Of a stretch of DNA of 64,000 nucleotides, positions 34,520-43,394 are shown one piece after another; position 1 is the stretch's first letter; each line of letters starts with the position of its first letter. A program made the translations under genes and the position numbers. The stretch is from CAVQBP01 sp963710745 (lineage in GTDB: Bacteria > Bacteroidota > Ignavibacteria > Ignavibacteriales > Ignavibacteriaceae): positions 301,347 through 365,346 of the forward strand of contig CAVQBP010000002.1 of NCBI GenBank assembly GCA_963710745.1, in the 5' to 3' direction. Below the pieces are notes generated by a model, which saw only the letters and a list, made by a program, of their open reading frames with translations, ran no database searches and was not told the DNA's origin.

Positions 34520-36400
34520 TTAGTATGATATGTCTTTATTTGATTTATAATTATTTTCATACAATTTTTTAGCTTTTGATAAGGATTGATAATCGAGTTT
34601 ACAAATAACACCAACACTCAAATCACATGTTTCCGGCCGGGGGACAATAGTATTAAACCAATAAGTAAAATCACTGCCGCAGGTAGTCCATACACCGCCT
34701 GCATTCTTTTTTGTACGGTTATTAGTGCAGCTAATGTTTTGAACAAAACTGAATGGTATACGAAATTGTTTTGAGTTGTCATCTCCATTCGATTCAAACC
34801 ACCCTGGTTTGATATTCCATTGAACTCCTCCATTAAGGGCATTGCCGCCGCACCACTCTACTAATCCATAAGAATCGTACCATCTGCTGCTGGTTCCTGC
34901 GGTCTTGCCGATATAAGTATAGAAAGTTGAAGAAAACGGGTAACAAGAGCCTGAAGCAGTTCTTTTTTGGTAAGGAGTTATTAAATCAAAAGCTTTTCTA
35001 TTATCAAATAATTTATTATCCAAACTTCCTTTACCCACATTTGTATCAAAAAATATAACTGCCGTTTGATTATTACCGGAATTAGATAAGCTGAAAGTCG
35101 TTGTATTGGTGCTTAAGATTATTTTGTTATTCATATCTTTAAAACCGAGAATATCCTTAAGATAATTACCGGCTGTACCAATATGCCATCCGGAAAGAAG
35201 CATATTAAGTTCAGAGGCGTCGGCAAACTGCCATTTTGTATACCCCCTGTAGACTTCGTTTGTTATATTGCTGTTACCTTCATTATAACGGCCTACAGTT
35301 ACGCCGCATTTGTTATTAACAGAGTTAAAGGGAGAATTGCAGTCATCTCCATGAGCGAGTGAAAATTCCTCTAAAGATTTAACCCATAAACGCGGAGTTG
35401 TTTCACTATATTGAATGACAAAATAATCATCTGTATATGGTGCACCGGCTGTGGTAAACTGATCAGTGAGTGCGTTATATACATTATTCGTATAAGTTCC
35501 TGCTTTTTTGCAGAATATAGAAGCGTCGGTATTGCTGCATACTTCACCTACAGAATCGGCAGGATAATTATCATCATCCTCTGAAGCCGCTACCTGCCAT
35601 GCCTTATAATGCAATGCTTCATTAAGAAGGAAGAGTCCTTCAGCCTGGTAATAATAGTAATAATATGTAAACTGACTTACTTTATTGTAATATGCTATAT
35701 CGCCAAAAGTATCATTGTCGGGTGTTGGCAGAGCATTAACACATGCAGTAATAATACCGGATGAGGGCAGAATTAATTTGTTTGCAAACGTGGTTAGAAT
35801 CTGGGCCATGGGAGTTTTGCTGGTATATTTTCCTTCTGCCATTACCTCATCAACCCACTTTGAAATATCTGCATTAGATACTCTTTCCCCGCCGGCGGCT
35901 TGTGAAATATAGGATTTGTATTCTGTAGAAAGATAATCTATTCTTCCGGTTTCTTCTGTAAGATTTTGCTGTTGCAAGTCACAGCTTAAAATTTTTAATT
36001 GATTGTTTATATCCGACAGCTGCACCTGTACAGCATTAAGCTGGGAAATAATTTCCTGCAGGCTTTCATCTATTTTATCAAGCTGGCCCGAAAAATCCGG
36101 GCTGGCATCAGCAAGGCCCAGTGCGCCCATTGCCCAGCCGGCAGCCGTTCCACCTATTTTTCCTCCGGCGCCTTGTGCAACACCTTTGAATAATTCTGTA
36201 ATAGCAGTGCCGGCTAAACTAGAATTACCGGGGCCGACCCCACCGCCAGGATTAAGGTCATCAATAACGTTTGTTAAGAAATCACATTTACTAACAATAA
36301 AAACAGAGAGAATAATAGACACAGCCAAAGTCATTCTAAGCAAAGTATCTTTTAAATTCCTTTTTTGTTTTTTGAATTTAAATAAATTTATTGATTTCAT
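34520..36400 (-). CDS. Array paralogue D: exported 12-Cys coiled-coil protein
   Basis: 626 residues, 11 bp upstream of E. Signal-like N-terminus ends FIVSKC (C39) then Asp; the rest follows the array layout: Gly/Ala-rich hydrophobic segment, coiled coil, LLNEALHYKAWQVA, WVKSLEEF, LLSGWHIGTAGNYL, IFFDT, then a cysteine-bearing C-terminus (WTTCGSD, PRPETCD). Twelve conserved cysteines plus C39. D and E form one subfamily: where A, B and C have PFFDT and a CGSDY/CQP-type segment, D and E have NRKAFDLITPY/NKKAFDLITPY. The ribosome site AAAAAGGAATAAGC before the ATG is identical to that of paralogue B. Confidence 0.75.
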   Translation of the reverse strand: MKSINLFKFKKQKRNLKDTLLRMTLAVSIILSVFIVSKCDFLTNVIDDLNPGGGVGPGNSSLAGTAITELFKGVAQGAGGKIGGTAAGWAMGALGLADASPDFSGQLDKIDESLQEIISQLNAVQVQLSDINNQLKILSCDLQQQNLTEETGRIDYLSTEYKSYISQAAGGERVSNADISKWVDEVMAEGKYTSKTPMAQILTTFANKLILPSSGIITACVNALPTPDNDTFGDIAYYNKVSQFTYYYYYYQAEGLFLLNEALHYKAWQVAASEDDDNYPADSVGEVCSNTDASIFCKKAGTYTNNVYNALTDQFTTAGAPYTDDYFVIQYSETTPRLWVKSLEEFSLAHGDDCNSPFNSVNNKCGVTVGRYNEGNSNITNEVYRGYTKWQFADASELNMLLSGWHIGTAGNYLKDILGFKDMNNKIILSTNTTTFSLSNSGNNQTAVIFFDTNVGKGSLDNKLFDNRKAFDLITPYQKRTASGSCYPFSSTFYTYIGKTAGTSSRWYDSYGLVEWCGGNALNGGVQWNIKPGWFESNGDDNSKQFRIPFSFVQNISCTNNRTKKNAGGVWTTCGSDFTYWFNTIVPRPETCDLSVGVICKLDYQSLSKAKKLYENNYKSNKDISY

Positions 36401-36418
36401 GCTTATTCCTTTTTACAT

Positions 36419-38317
36419 TTATAAACTTCTTTTCGAACTAAAATTATTTCCAAACAATCTCTTTGCATTTGTAATTGTTGCTGAAGAAAGCTTGCATGGG
36501 GATCCGGATGCGGTATTATCACATGTTGAAGGCCTTGGTACATTGAAATCCAGGTATGCAGTAAAATCATCGCCGCACTTAGTCCACACGCCGCCGGCAT
36601 TTCTATTTGAACGGTTTTCAGTACAAGGCTGTTTTCTAATATTTAATACCGGCCAGCGGAACTGAAGCCCGGAAGGTTCCCAATTGACACCGTTCTGCTG
36701 CGCTACATAGCCAGGTAGAACTGAAAAGGAGAAAGGTGTGGTATTATTGTAATCGCTGCCGCAGTGCCTGTTATGACTGACAGCATTGTAATATCCATTC
36801 CTGTTAGCAGGTACATTCGAATTTGTAGTATAATCAACCGAAACATAGGGAATACCTTTAATTACGTTACACAAATTACCTTTATGTCTGGATTTAGTTA
36901 AAAGACTTTCGAATTGAGAGGTTGATACGGCCGGGGCGCCTGGTAAAAAATCATAACTCCAATTTGTATCGAAGAATGGGACGACATATTGAGTTGCCCC
37001 GGTCTCATCTAAGTTTATTTCTACCACATTTGGACTTAGTATGATCTTATTTCTCATATTCTTGAAACCAAGATTGTTTTGAAGATAATTACCGGCAGTT
37101 CCACTATTCCAGCCGGCCAGCAGCTCTGTTAAATTATCAGAATTCGCCTGGATCCAGCCCTTATAACCTTTATATGTCACTGAACTCATTTTTTTAGGAT
37201 TAACATCATTATTAAACCAGCCTACTGTTGTACCGCAAGGATTTGCAGAATTTAAGGGATCTGCACAATTATCGCCTGCAGCAGTAGTAAAATCTTCAAG
37301 TGAAAGCGGCCACAAAGAGCTTCCGCTGGCGCTGTACTCCTGCACTAAATTTTGATCGGTATATGCTTCTCCGGCGGCAGTGAATTGGTCTATTAAGGAA
37401 TTGTACAAATTGTTGGTACGGCCAGCGACCAAATCGCAATTAACTTCAATATTAATATCTGAACAAACATTGGAAACAGAATCTGCAGATAAAAAATCTG
37501 AGTTTGGTGAACCGGCAGCCACCCATGCCTCATAATGCCAAGCTTCACTATAAAGGAATAGGGCACGAACCTGATATACATAGTAATAGTCGATAAGACT
37601 ATTAACTATTTTATAGTAAACAGTATCTGTTCCAAAGGAAAACTCAGCCGGGGAGGGGACAGACTGCACACATGCAGGAATGAGGCCTGAGTTAGAAGAC
37701 TCTACCAATTGGCTTGAAAAGGAAGCAAGTATTACTCCCATAGACGTTAGATTCGTGTGAGTACCAGTTGCAAGAACCTGGTCCACCCAGTCTGCAATTT
37801 TATCCATTACCGGTTCCCCGTTTTCAGCAGCAGCAACGTAAGTTCGATAATCATAAATAAGGTTGTCAACCTCTCTTCTTTCATCTTTAAGAGTAGTTTC
37901 CCAAGTAGAACAGTTTATAACCCTTAATTCTGACTCAATGTTGATTAGCTCATTATCAAGCCCGTTTAGCTGGGAAATGATCACTTGCAGATCCTGGTCA
38001 ATTTTGTCGAGTTGTTCAGTATAATCCGGGCTGCTTTCGCTTAAGCCTATAGCGCTCATTGCCCAGCCTATACCCTCGCCTTCAGCATCTTTGAGTGCTG
38101 TTTCACCAACCAGTTTAAAAAGAACCGTTGCATAGCTTTGATTTTTATCACTCCCCCCAAAAGCAGGCCGTGTACCACCAACAGGACCATTGTGATCAAG
38201 AATATTGGTTAATAAATCACAGTTGCTTACAATGAACACAGATGAAATAATTGAGGCTGCCAGGAAATATCTTAGCAGAATATCTTTTAATCTTTTTCTT
38301 CCATTAACTGGTTTCAT
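36419..38317 (-). CDS. Array paralogue C: exported 12-Cys coiled-coil protein
   Basis: 632 residues, 18 bp upstream of D. The N-terminus ends FIVSNC (C33) then DLLTN. Layout: Gly-rich linker, segment ending GWAMSAIGL, coiled coil (QLDKIDQDLQVIISQLNGL), YSEAWHYEAWVAAGSPNSD, WPLSLEDFTTAAGDNC, GYKGWIQANSDNLTELLAGW, PFFDTNWSYDF, then FSVLPGY and WTKCGDD...PRPSTCD. Twelve cysteines follow the first. It pairs most closely with A and B, and its 3' end (KRSL) matches that of A. It probably starts a second transcript, since a 15-bp-arm inverted repeat lies in the 190-bp gap after B. Confidence 0.75.
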   Translation of the reverse strand: MKPVNGRKRLKDILLRYFLAASIISSVFIVSNCDLLTNILDHNGPVGGTRPAFGGSDKNQSYATVLFKLVGETALKDAEGEGIGWAMSAIGLSESSPDYTEQLDKIDQDLQVIISQLNGLDNELINIESELRVINCSTWETTLKDERREVDNLIYDYRTYVAAAENGEPVMDKIADWVDQVLATGTHTNLTSMGVILASFSSQLVESSNSGLIPACVQSVPSPAEFSFGTDTVYYKIVNSLIDYYYVYQVRALFLYSEAWHYEAWVAAGSPNSDFLSADSVSNVCSDINIEVNCDLVAGRTNNLYNSLIDQFTAAGEAYTDQNLVQEYSASGSSLWPLSLEDFTTAAGDNCADPLNSANPCGTTVGWFNNDVNPKKMSSVTYKGYKGWIQANSDNLTELLAGWNSGTAGNYLQNNLGFKNMRNKIILSPNVVEINLDETGATQYVVPFFDTNWSYDFLPGAPAVSTSQFESLLTKSRHKGNLCNVIKGIPYVSVDYTTNSNVPANRNGYYNAVSHNRHCGSDYNNTTPFSFSVLPGYVAQQNGVNWEPSGLQFRWPVLNIRKQPCTENRSNRNAGGVWTKCGDDFTAYLDFNVPRPSTCDNTASGSPCKLSSATITNAKRLFGNNFSSKRSL

Positions 38318-38382
38318 AATTTAACCTCTTATATTTCTGTAAACTTTTTCTTTAAGATTTATACTTATATTCATATAAAATA

Positions 38383-38435
38383 TTTGTATTTTCAACAGCC
38401 GAGGCGTTGAGAGCACAGATGTCTGAGAATACAAA
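38383..38435. repeat. Inverted repeat in the B-C gap, 11-bp arms
   Basis: TTTGTATTTTC (38383-38393) pairs with GAGAATACAAA (38425-38435) with one mismatch. It lies between the B terminator-like stem and the start of paralogue C and may be a leader hairpin or operator for C-D-E. Confidence 0.45.
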
Positions 38436-38442
38436 AAATGCT

Positions 38443-38505
38443 CTAAGAAATTTATTTTTCAAATTTTTCAATCACTTTTTCCTTCATTCTAAATAAATCT
38501 CTTAG
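38443..38505 (-). terminator. Stem structure directly after paralogue B
   Basis: Arms 38443-38457 and 38491-38505 (15 bp, one mismatch, 33-base loop) start 2 bp past the stop of paralogue B. Position suggests transcription termination or attenuation between A-B and C-D-E, though the stem is AT-rich and lacks a classic U-tract. Confidence 0.5.
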
Positions 38506-38507
38506 TA

Positions 38508-40421
38508 TTAAAAACGATTTTTTGTCTTATCATATACATCAAATGTGGATTTGGCTTTGGCTATTGTTCCACCATCAGTTGAACACTGAGTAGCTGCATC
38601 TGTATTATCACAGGTTTGGGGTCGTGGAAAATAATATTCCAGCCAGGCAGTAAGGTCATCACCGCACATTGTCCACATACCACCAGGATTTTTATTCGGC
38701 CGATTTTCTGTACAAGTAAGAGCAGAGGCTACCCTAACCGGCCACCTATATTGGCGTGCGGAATTTTCGTGATTAGTTTTTCCGCCTTGTTCTGCCAGGT
38801 AACCCGGCAAGACAGAAAATGAAAATTGAGTGGTATAATCATAATCACTTAATGGCTGGCAATATCTGCAATGTCCGCTAGCATCATAAAAATTATTCCG
38901 GTTAGAAGGCACTTTAGGGTTTTTATTATAATCAATACTCATATAGTAGTAAACAAGACCTCTGCATAATCCACCCTCATTTCTGGATTTAACTAAAGTG
39001 GCTTCCTGAAAATCCACTTCATTTCTCGCAGGGCCTCCTTTTGATGGTAAAAAGTTATAATCCCAATCAGTATCGAAGAAGGGAATAACATATTGGTAAC
39101 CATCCACTTCATTAAGAGTAATTTCTTCTTCATTTGTACTAATTATTATCTTATTTTCCATATTCTCAAAACCGAGATTCTGTTCAAGATAGGTGCCCGC
39201 AGTTCCACTTTTCCATCCTGCGAGCAAATTTACTAATAAGGCTGAGCCCGCTTTTTGCCAACCGCTATAACCTCTATAATTAACAGATTGCAAAGAGCCG
39301 TCATTATAAAAACCTGCAGTAATGCCGCACGGAGTTGCAGAGGTTAAAGGCTCAGTACAATTACCCCCCGCGGCAACGGTAAAATCTTCTAATGATTTGA
39401 CCCACAAATAGGACGGATTGTACTCAAACACAAAATTCTTATTTGTATATGGAGCCCCGCCAAGTGCATATTGCTGAATTAGACTATTGTATACATAATT
39501 TACAGCAGATGCTGCCTTGTTACACCAACTTTCCGCAGAAGAATTGTTGCATACATAAGAAGTAGAATCAGCAGAAAGTGAGTCGGAGTTCGGTGAACCT
39601 GCGGCTTGCCAGGCTCTATAATGGTAAGCTTCGTTCAGTAGTAGTAATCCTTTGAGCTCGTATTGTGCGTAGTAGTCAATATATGCCTTTACAGTATTGT
39701 AATATATAGTATCCGCACCGAATGAGGCATCTGCAGGTAATGTAAAGGTCTGGATACAGGCAGAAAGAGTTCCGCTTACAGGTACTATGAGATTATCTTG
39801 TAAATCTGTAAGTATTCCAAACATATCCGTTTTATCTGTGTAATTTCCTTCTGCAAGAATTTCATCAGCCAGTTTAGCCATATCTGACGATGATACCGGA
39901 AGCCCGGCTTGAACATTTTTTAAATCCTGGTCATAATCTTGCAACAAATCATCTATTCTTGATTTATCAGGGCCTAATGTTTGTTGCCAATCACCGCAGT
40001 TTATTTGTTGAAGTTCATTTTCTATCTGAGATAACTCTTTATTAATATCATTTAGCTGAGTGATAATAACATTAAGATCATCGTCTATCTTACTTAGCTG
40101 TTCATTAGAATTAGGGCTGGCATCACTTAAACCTATAGCACCCAGAGCCCAGGAAGTTGCAATGCCCCCTACACTTCCTCCAGCACTTTCTCCTACCGTC
40201 ACAAAAAGTTGAGTAATATAATTAGAGGTTTGGTTCCCTCCCAAACCCGGGGGCGGGGGATTTCCATTACCATGGAGATCATCATGAAAATTAGTTAATA
40301 AATCACATTTGCTTACAATGAATACAGAAGAAATAATTGATGCTGCCAGAAAATATCTTAGCAGAGTATCTTTCAATCTTCTTTGCTGACTCACCGGTTT
40401 GTTTCCTTTTATTAATTTCAT
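38508..40421 (-). CDS. Array paralogue B: exported Cys-rich coiled-coil protein
   Basis: 637 residues. The N-terminus ends FIVSKC (C39) then DLLTN. Then come a Pro/Gly linker, the hydrophobic Gly/Ala segment GGIATSWALGAIGL, the coiled coil (QLSKIDDDLNVIITQLNDI), LLNEAYHYRAWQAAGSPNSD, WVKSLEDFTVAAGGNC, GYSGWQKAGSALLVNLLAGW, PFFDTDWDYNFLP, FSVLPGY and WTMCGDD...PRPQTCD. It has the twelve array cysteines plus one extra in GHCRYCQP, so it carries an odd number after C39. The ribosome site is identical to D's. Confidence 0.75.
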   Translation of the reverse strand: MKLIKGNKPVSQQRRLKDTLLRYFLAASIISSVFIVSKCDLLTNFHDDLHGNGNPPPPGLGGNQTSNYITQLFVTVGESAGGSVGGIATSWALGAIGLSDASPNSNEQLSKIDDDLNVIITQLNDINKELSQIENELQQINCGDWQQTLGPDKSRIDDLLQDYDQDLKNVQAGLPVSSSDMAKLADEILAEGNYTDKTDMFGILTDLQDNLIVPVSGTLSACIQTFTLPADASFGADTIYYNTVKAYIDYYAQYELKGLLLLNEAYHYRAWQAAGSPNSDSLSADSTSYVCNNSSAESWCNKAASAVNYVYNSLIQQYALGGAPYTNKNFVFEYNPSYLWVKSLEDFTVAAGGNCTEPLTSATPCGITAGFYNDGSLQSVNYRGYSGWQKAGSALLVNLLAGWKSGTAGTYLEQNLGFENMENKIIISTNEEEITLNEVDGYQYVIPFFDTDWDYNFLPSKGGPARNEVDFQEATLVKSRNEGGLCRGLVYYYMSIDYNKNPKVPSNRNNFYDASGHCRYCQPLSDYDYTTQFSFSVLPGYLAEQGGKTNHENSARQYRWPVRVASALTCTENRPNKNPGGMWTMCGDDLTAWLEYYFPRPQTCDNTDAATQCSTDGGTIAKAKSTFDVYDKTKNRF

Positions 40422-40437
40422 GCTTATTCCTTTTTAT

Positions 40438-42345
40438 TTATAAACTTCTTTTCCATTTAGCATTATTTCCAAAGATACTTTTTGCATTGGCAACTGTTGA
40501 AGCGGAAACATTGCAAGGGGTGGCATCAGTGTTATTACACGTTACAGGCCTTGGAACGTAATATTCAATAAATGCAGTTAAGTCATCGCCGCACATAGTA
40601 GGTATACCTCCGGCATTTTTATGTGAACGGCCTTGAGTACAAGTGAGTTTGTCGACTGATAATATTGGCCAGTGGTACTGAATTGCAGCAGGTTCATGAT
40701 TAGCTTTATTATCCTGTTTAGCCAGCCACCCAGGTATAACTGAAAAAGAGAAAGGTGTAGTATAATTGCTGCCGCAATGCCTTGCATGGCCTACGGCATC
40801 ATAAAAAGGATTAGCGGTTGAGGGTAATTTTGAATTATAGTTAACGTTATCATAGTATGTACTTAAACCCTTACAAAGGCTGCCTACTGACCTGGTCTTA
40901 ATTAAAAGATCTTCCTGAAATTGAATTGTTGTTATTGCAGGGCCGCCGCCTAAATCACTATATTTTAAGCCAGTATCGAAAAAAGGTACCACATATTGTG
41001 TTGATCCGCTTTCATTTAAGCTTATTGACACGTAATCTGAACTGATCACAATCTTTCGTGCCATATTCTTAAAACCTAATTTGCTTCCCAGGTAATCCCC
41101 GGCAAGACCATCTGTCCATCCGGAAAGCAGCTGTGTCAACTGAGCGGAAGCAGCATTTGACCAGCCGGAATACCCTTTGTAAACGACTGAACTCGGGCTG
41201 GGTGAATCATAATAACCTGCTGTTATTCCGCAGGGATGGTCTTCAGTTAAAGGATCGGCACAATTATCTCCGGCACCTACTGTAAAATCTTCGAGGGAAA
41301 GAGGCCACAGATAAGAATCACTGCTGCTGTTATACATCATTACCAAATTTTCATCGGAATAAGGTGCTCCTCCTTCTGTAAACTGATTAACTAAATTATT
41401 ATACAAGGTATTAGTTTTAGTGGCCACCTGATTGCAGATTAATGTAGGTTTTGAGCAAACTTGTGAAATGGAATCGGCAGAATAAATATCCGAGTTAGGA
41501 GCACCTGCCATTTGCCATGCACGGAAATGCTTTGCTTCACTATAAAGCATAAGGGCTTGAACCTGGTATGTATAGAAATAGTTGACCAATAATTTAACCT
41601 GGTTATAATAAACCGTATCTGTACCAAATGAATTATCAGCCGGCGCCGGGATAGACTGGGTACATGCAGATATAATACCTCCGGTTGTCCCTGCCAGCAT
41701 GGCATCTTCTATATTAGCTAATGCAGTTTCCATAGTAACATCATTTGGACCTAGAACTGTACTATCACCGAGCACATGGCTTACCCATGAACTAATATCT
41801 GAGATTGATACCAAACCAGGCGGATTTAAGGTATCCCTAGCAGTGTTGACCATAGTCACATAATCAGTCATCCGATTATCAATCGAGCTTCTAGCATTTA
41901 ATACATCCTGCGACCAATCTGCACAATTTATAATTGTTAATTCGTTATATATATTAGTAAGTTCTGTTTGAATAGTTGAAAGCTGGCTGGAGATCTCCTG
42001 AAGATCCTGGTCAATTTTATCAAGCTGTGCAGTATAATCAGGACCGCTCGCATCGCCTAAGCCTATTGCGCTCAATGCCCATCCGACAGTACTGCCAGCG
42101 CCATATTGACCTGCAGCATCTTCTGCTACGGCTACAAAAAGAGAAGTAGCCAAGCTTGCACTCTGGCTTCCGCCGAATTCCGGCTGCCTACCACCAACAG
42201 GACGATTATGATCAAGAATATTGGTTAATAAATCACAGTTGCTTACAATAAATACAGATGAAATAATTGAGACTGCCAAAAAATATCTTAGCAGAGAATC
42301 TTTTACGCTGCGGATCGATTTTGTTTTTTTAACCGGTGATTTCAT
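40438..42345 (-). CDS. Array paralogue A: exported 12-Cys coiled-coil protein
   Basis: 635 residues, first in transcription order and 51 bp after the DUF4136 lipoprotein gene. C37 follows the hydrophobic core (FIVSNC-D). A Gly-rich linker runs to about 80, then STVGWALSAIGLG (86-97) and a coiled coil at 107-137 ending in C141. The body holds MLYSEAKHFRAWQMAG, WPLSLEDFTVGAGDNC, GYSGWSNAASAQLTQLLSGW, PFFDTGLKY, FSVIPGW and PTMCGDD...PRPVTCN. Twelve cysteines follow C37 at positions shared by all five paralogues. Predicted location is the cell envelope or surface; function unknown. Confidence 0.75.
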   Translation of the reverse strand: MKSPVKKTKSIRSVKDSLLRYFLAVSIISSVFIVSNCDLLTNILDHNRPVGGRQPEFGGSQSASLATSLFVAVAEDAAGQYGAGSTVGWALSAIGLGDASGPDYTAQLDKIDQDLQEISSQLSTIQTELTNIYNELTIINCADWSQDVLNARSSIDNRMTDYVTMVNTARDTLNPPGLVSISDISSWVSHVLGDSTVLGPNDVTMETALANIEDAMLAGTTGGIISACTQSIPAPADNSFGTDTVYYNQVKLLVNYFYTYQVQALMLYSEAKHFRAWQMAGAPNSDIYSADSISQVCSKPTLICNQVATKTNTLYNNLVNQFTEGGAPYSDENLVMMYNSSSDSYLWPLSLEDFTVGAGDNCADPLTEDHPCGITAGYYDSPSPSSVVYKGYSGWSNAASAQLTQLLSGWTDGLAGDYLGSKLGFKNMARKIVISSDYVSISLNESGSTQYVVPFFDTGLKYSDLGGGPAITTIQFQEDLLIKTRSVGSLCKGLSTYYDNVNYNSKLPSTANPFYDAVGHARHCGSNYTTPFSFSVIPGWLAKQDNKANHEPAAIQYHWPILSVDKLTCTQGRSHKNAGGIPTMCGDDLTAFIEYYVPRPVTCNNTDATPCNVSASTVANAKSIFGNNAKWKRSL

Positions 42346-42396
42346 ATTTAACGCCTTTTTATTTTATTTTTAATTTTTTTCAACTGCTTTTTTTAA

Positions 42397-42951
42397 TTAA
42401 CTACCATATCCTGGCGGAAAGTTTGCCAGTATCTTTTCAACTGCATCATCTATATCTTCCTGCATTTCTGTTCCGTCATTATAATTCCTAACTACATCGG
42501 TACCTGTTCCTCTCCAGACAAGCTCTTTATTCTTTGAATCAACTATATCGATAACAAGAGTTCCTTCTTTATAATAGCTGATATTAGTATATCTTCTGTT
42601 TGGGCCCCACCATGGATGATACCAACCGTAACCGGCAGCACTATATTGCGCCAGCTTCATTTTTTGTTTAACACCTGCATTAGCTACAACGACAAAATCT
42701 GCTGGTCCAACCTTCTTTTGAACAAAACCTTTTCCCTGCAGATCTTTATCCACGGCATTTATCACCCGTTTGTAAACAAGGGGATTTCTCTTTAATGCTT
42801 CGCGAAGATTTAATTCGGAATTAATTGCCCAGCGGTAGGTTCTGTATTGACGGAAATTGTATGAGTGGTCATAGTCGCTCTGCACACTGATTGTTGAACA
42901 GCTTGACAGGAGGATGCAAAGAAACAACAGATTAAATAAATGGATCTTCAT
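42397..42951 (-). CDS. DUF4136 lipoprotein
   Basis: 184 residues. A standard lipoprotein signal, LLSSC with Cys at 18, precedes a DUF4136 domain: YDHSYNFRQYRTYRWA near the start, then a region ending VVANAGVKQK, a Tyr/Trp/Pro-rich loop (GYGWYHPWWGPNRRY) and EGTLVIDIVDSKNKELVWRGTG. The C-terminal helix (DDAVEKILANFPP) is typical. These envelope lipoproteins are of unknown function. It is the first gene upstream of the five-paralogue array on the same strand. Confidence 0.85.
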   Translation of the reverse strand: MKIHLFNLLFLCILLSSCSTISVQSDYDHSYNFRQYRTYRWAINSELNLREALKRNPLVYKRVINAVDKDLQGKGFVQKKVGPADFVVVANAGVKQKMKLAQYSAAGYGWYHPWWGPNRRYTNISYYKEGTLVIDIVDSKNKELVWRGTGTDVVRNYNDGTEMQEDIDDAVEKILANFPPGYGS

Positions 42952-43052
42952 ATTTATATGTATCTTATTATTTTTTTCAGGATTAATGCCCAGCGATTTT
43001 ATTTTGTCTTCTTAATCACTGCCCTCAGTTAAATTATTATTGAATTCAAGAA

Positions 43053-43394
43053 TTATTCATCTATTATTGTCATTCTTCTGGATGCTACAAAGCTCTCGGC
43101 TTCCAGGAAGTAAACATAACCGCCATTTTTCAGGCGATGACTTTCCGAATCCATACCATCCCAGGTAATATTATATTTTCCCTCGGAAAGGAGTCCGTTA
43201 AACAGAACTGATACCTCTTCTTCAAGAAGGGAGTAAACAACCAGCTTGACACTGCATTGCCGGGGGATGGTAAAGCAGATAGTAGTACGGGTACTAAAAG
43301 GATTTGGCGTATTCTGCTCGAGATTAAATCCTTTAGGAATATCCAAAAGGCTTTCATCCTTTTTAAGTTCAGATGATTTGTTTTTCTGGAACAT
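43053..43394 (-). CDS. Stand-alone T9SS-type C-terminal sorting domain protein
   Basis: 113 residues. From about residue 24 onward the protein is a type IX secretion sorting (type A) or FlgD-like Ig domain: NFxLEQNTPNPFSTRTTICF, then VKLVVYSLLEEEV, GKYNITWDGMDSES, LKNGGYVYFLEA and RRMTIID. Normally this tail ends a large secreted protein, but here it is alone, without signal peptide or cargo domain. A good ribosome site (AAGGAAAAGAG) precedes the ATG, so it seems translated. It could be the remnant of a lost surface protein or a small protein of its own kind. Confidence 0.65.
   Translation of the reverse strand: MFQKNKSSELKKDESLLDIPKGFNLEQNTPNPFSTRTTICFTIPRQCSVKLVVYSLLEEEVSVLFNGLLSEGKYNITWDGMDSESHRLKNGGYVYFLEAESFVASRRMTIIDE

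Noticed and set aside
36003..36665. Open frame of 220 codons on the forward strand
   Set aside because: It is antisense to paralogues C and D, has no ribosome site and its composition mirrors the real reverse frames.
32649..42345. Reading the array proteins as pore-forming toxins
   Set aside because: A Gly/Ala hydrophobic stretch before a coiled coil recalls alpha-helical toxins, but the position next to the signal and lack of any family motif make this speculation only.
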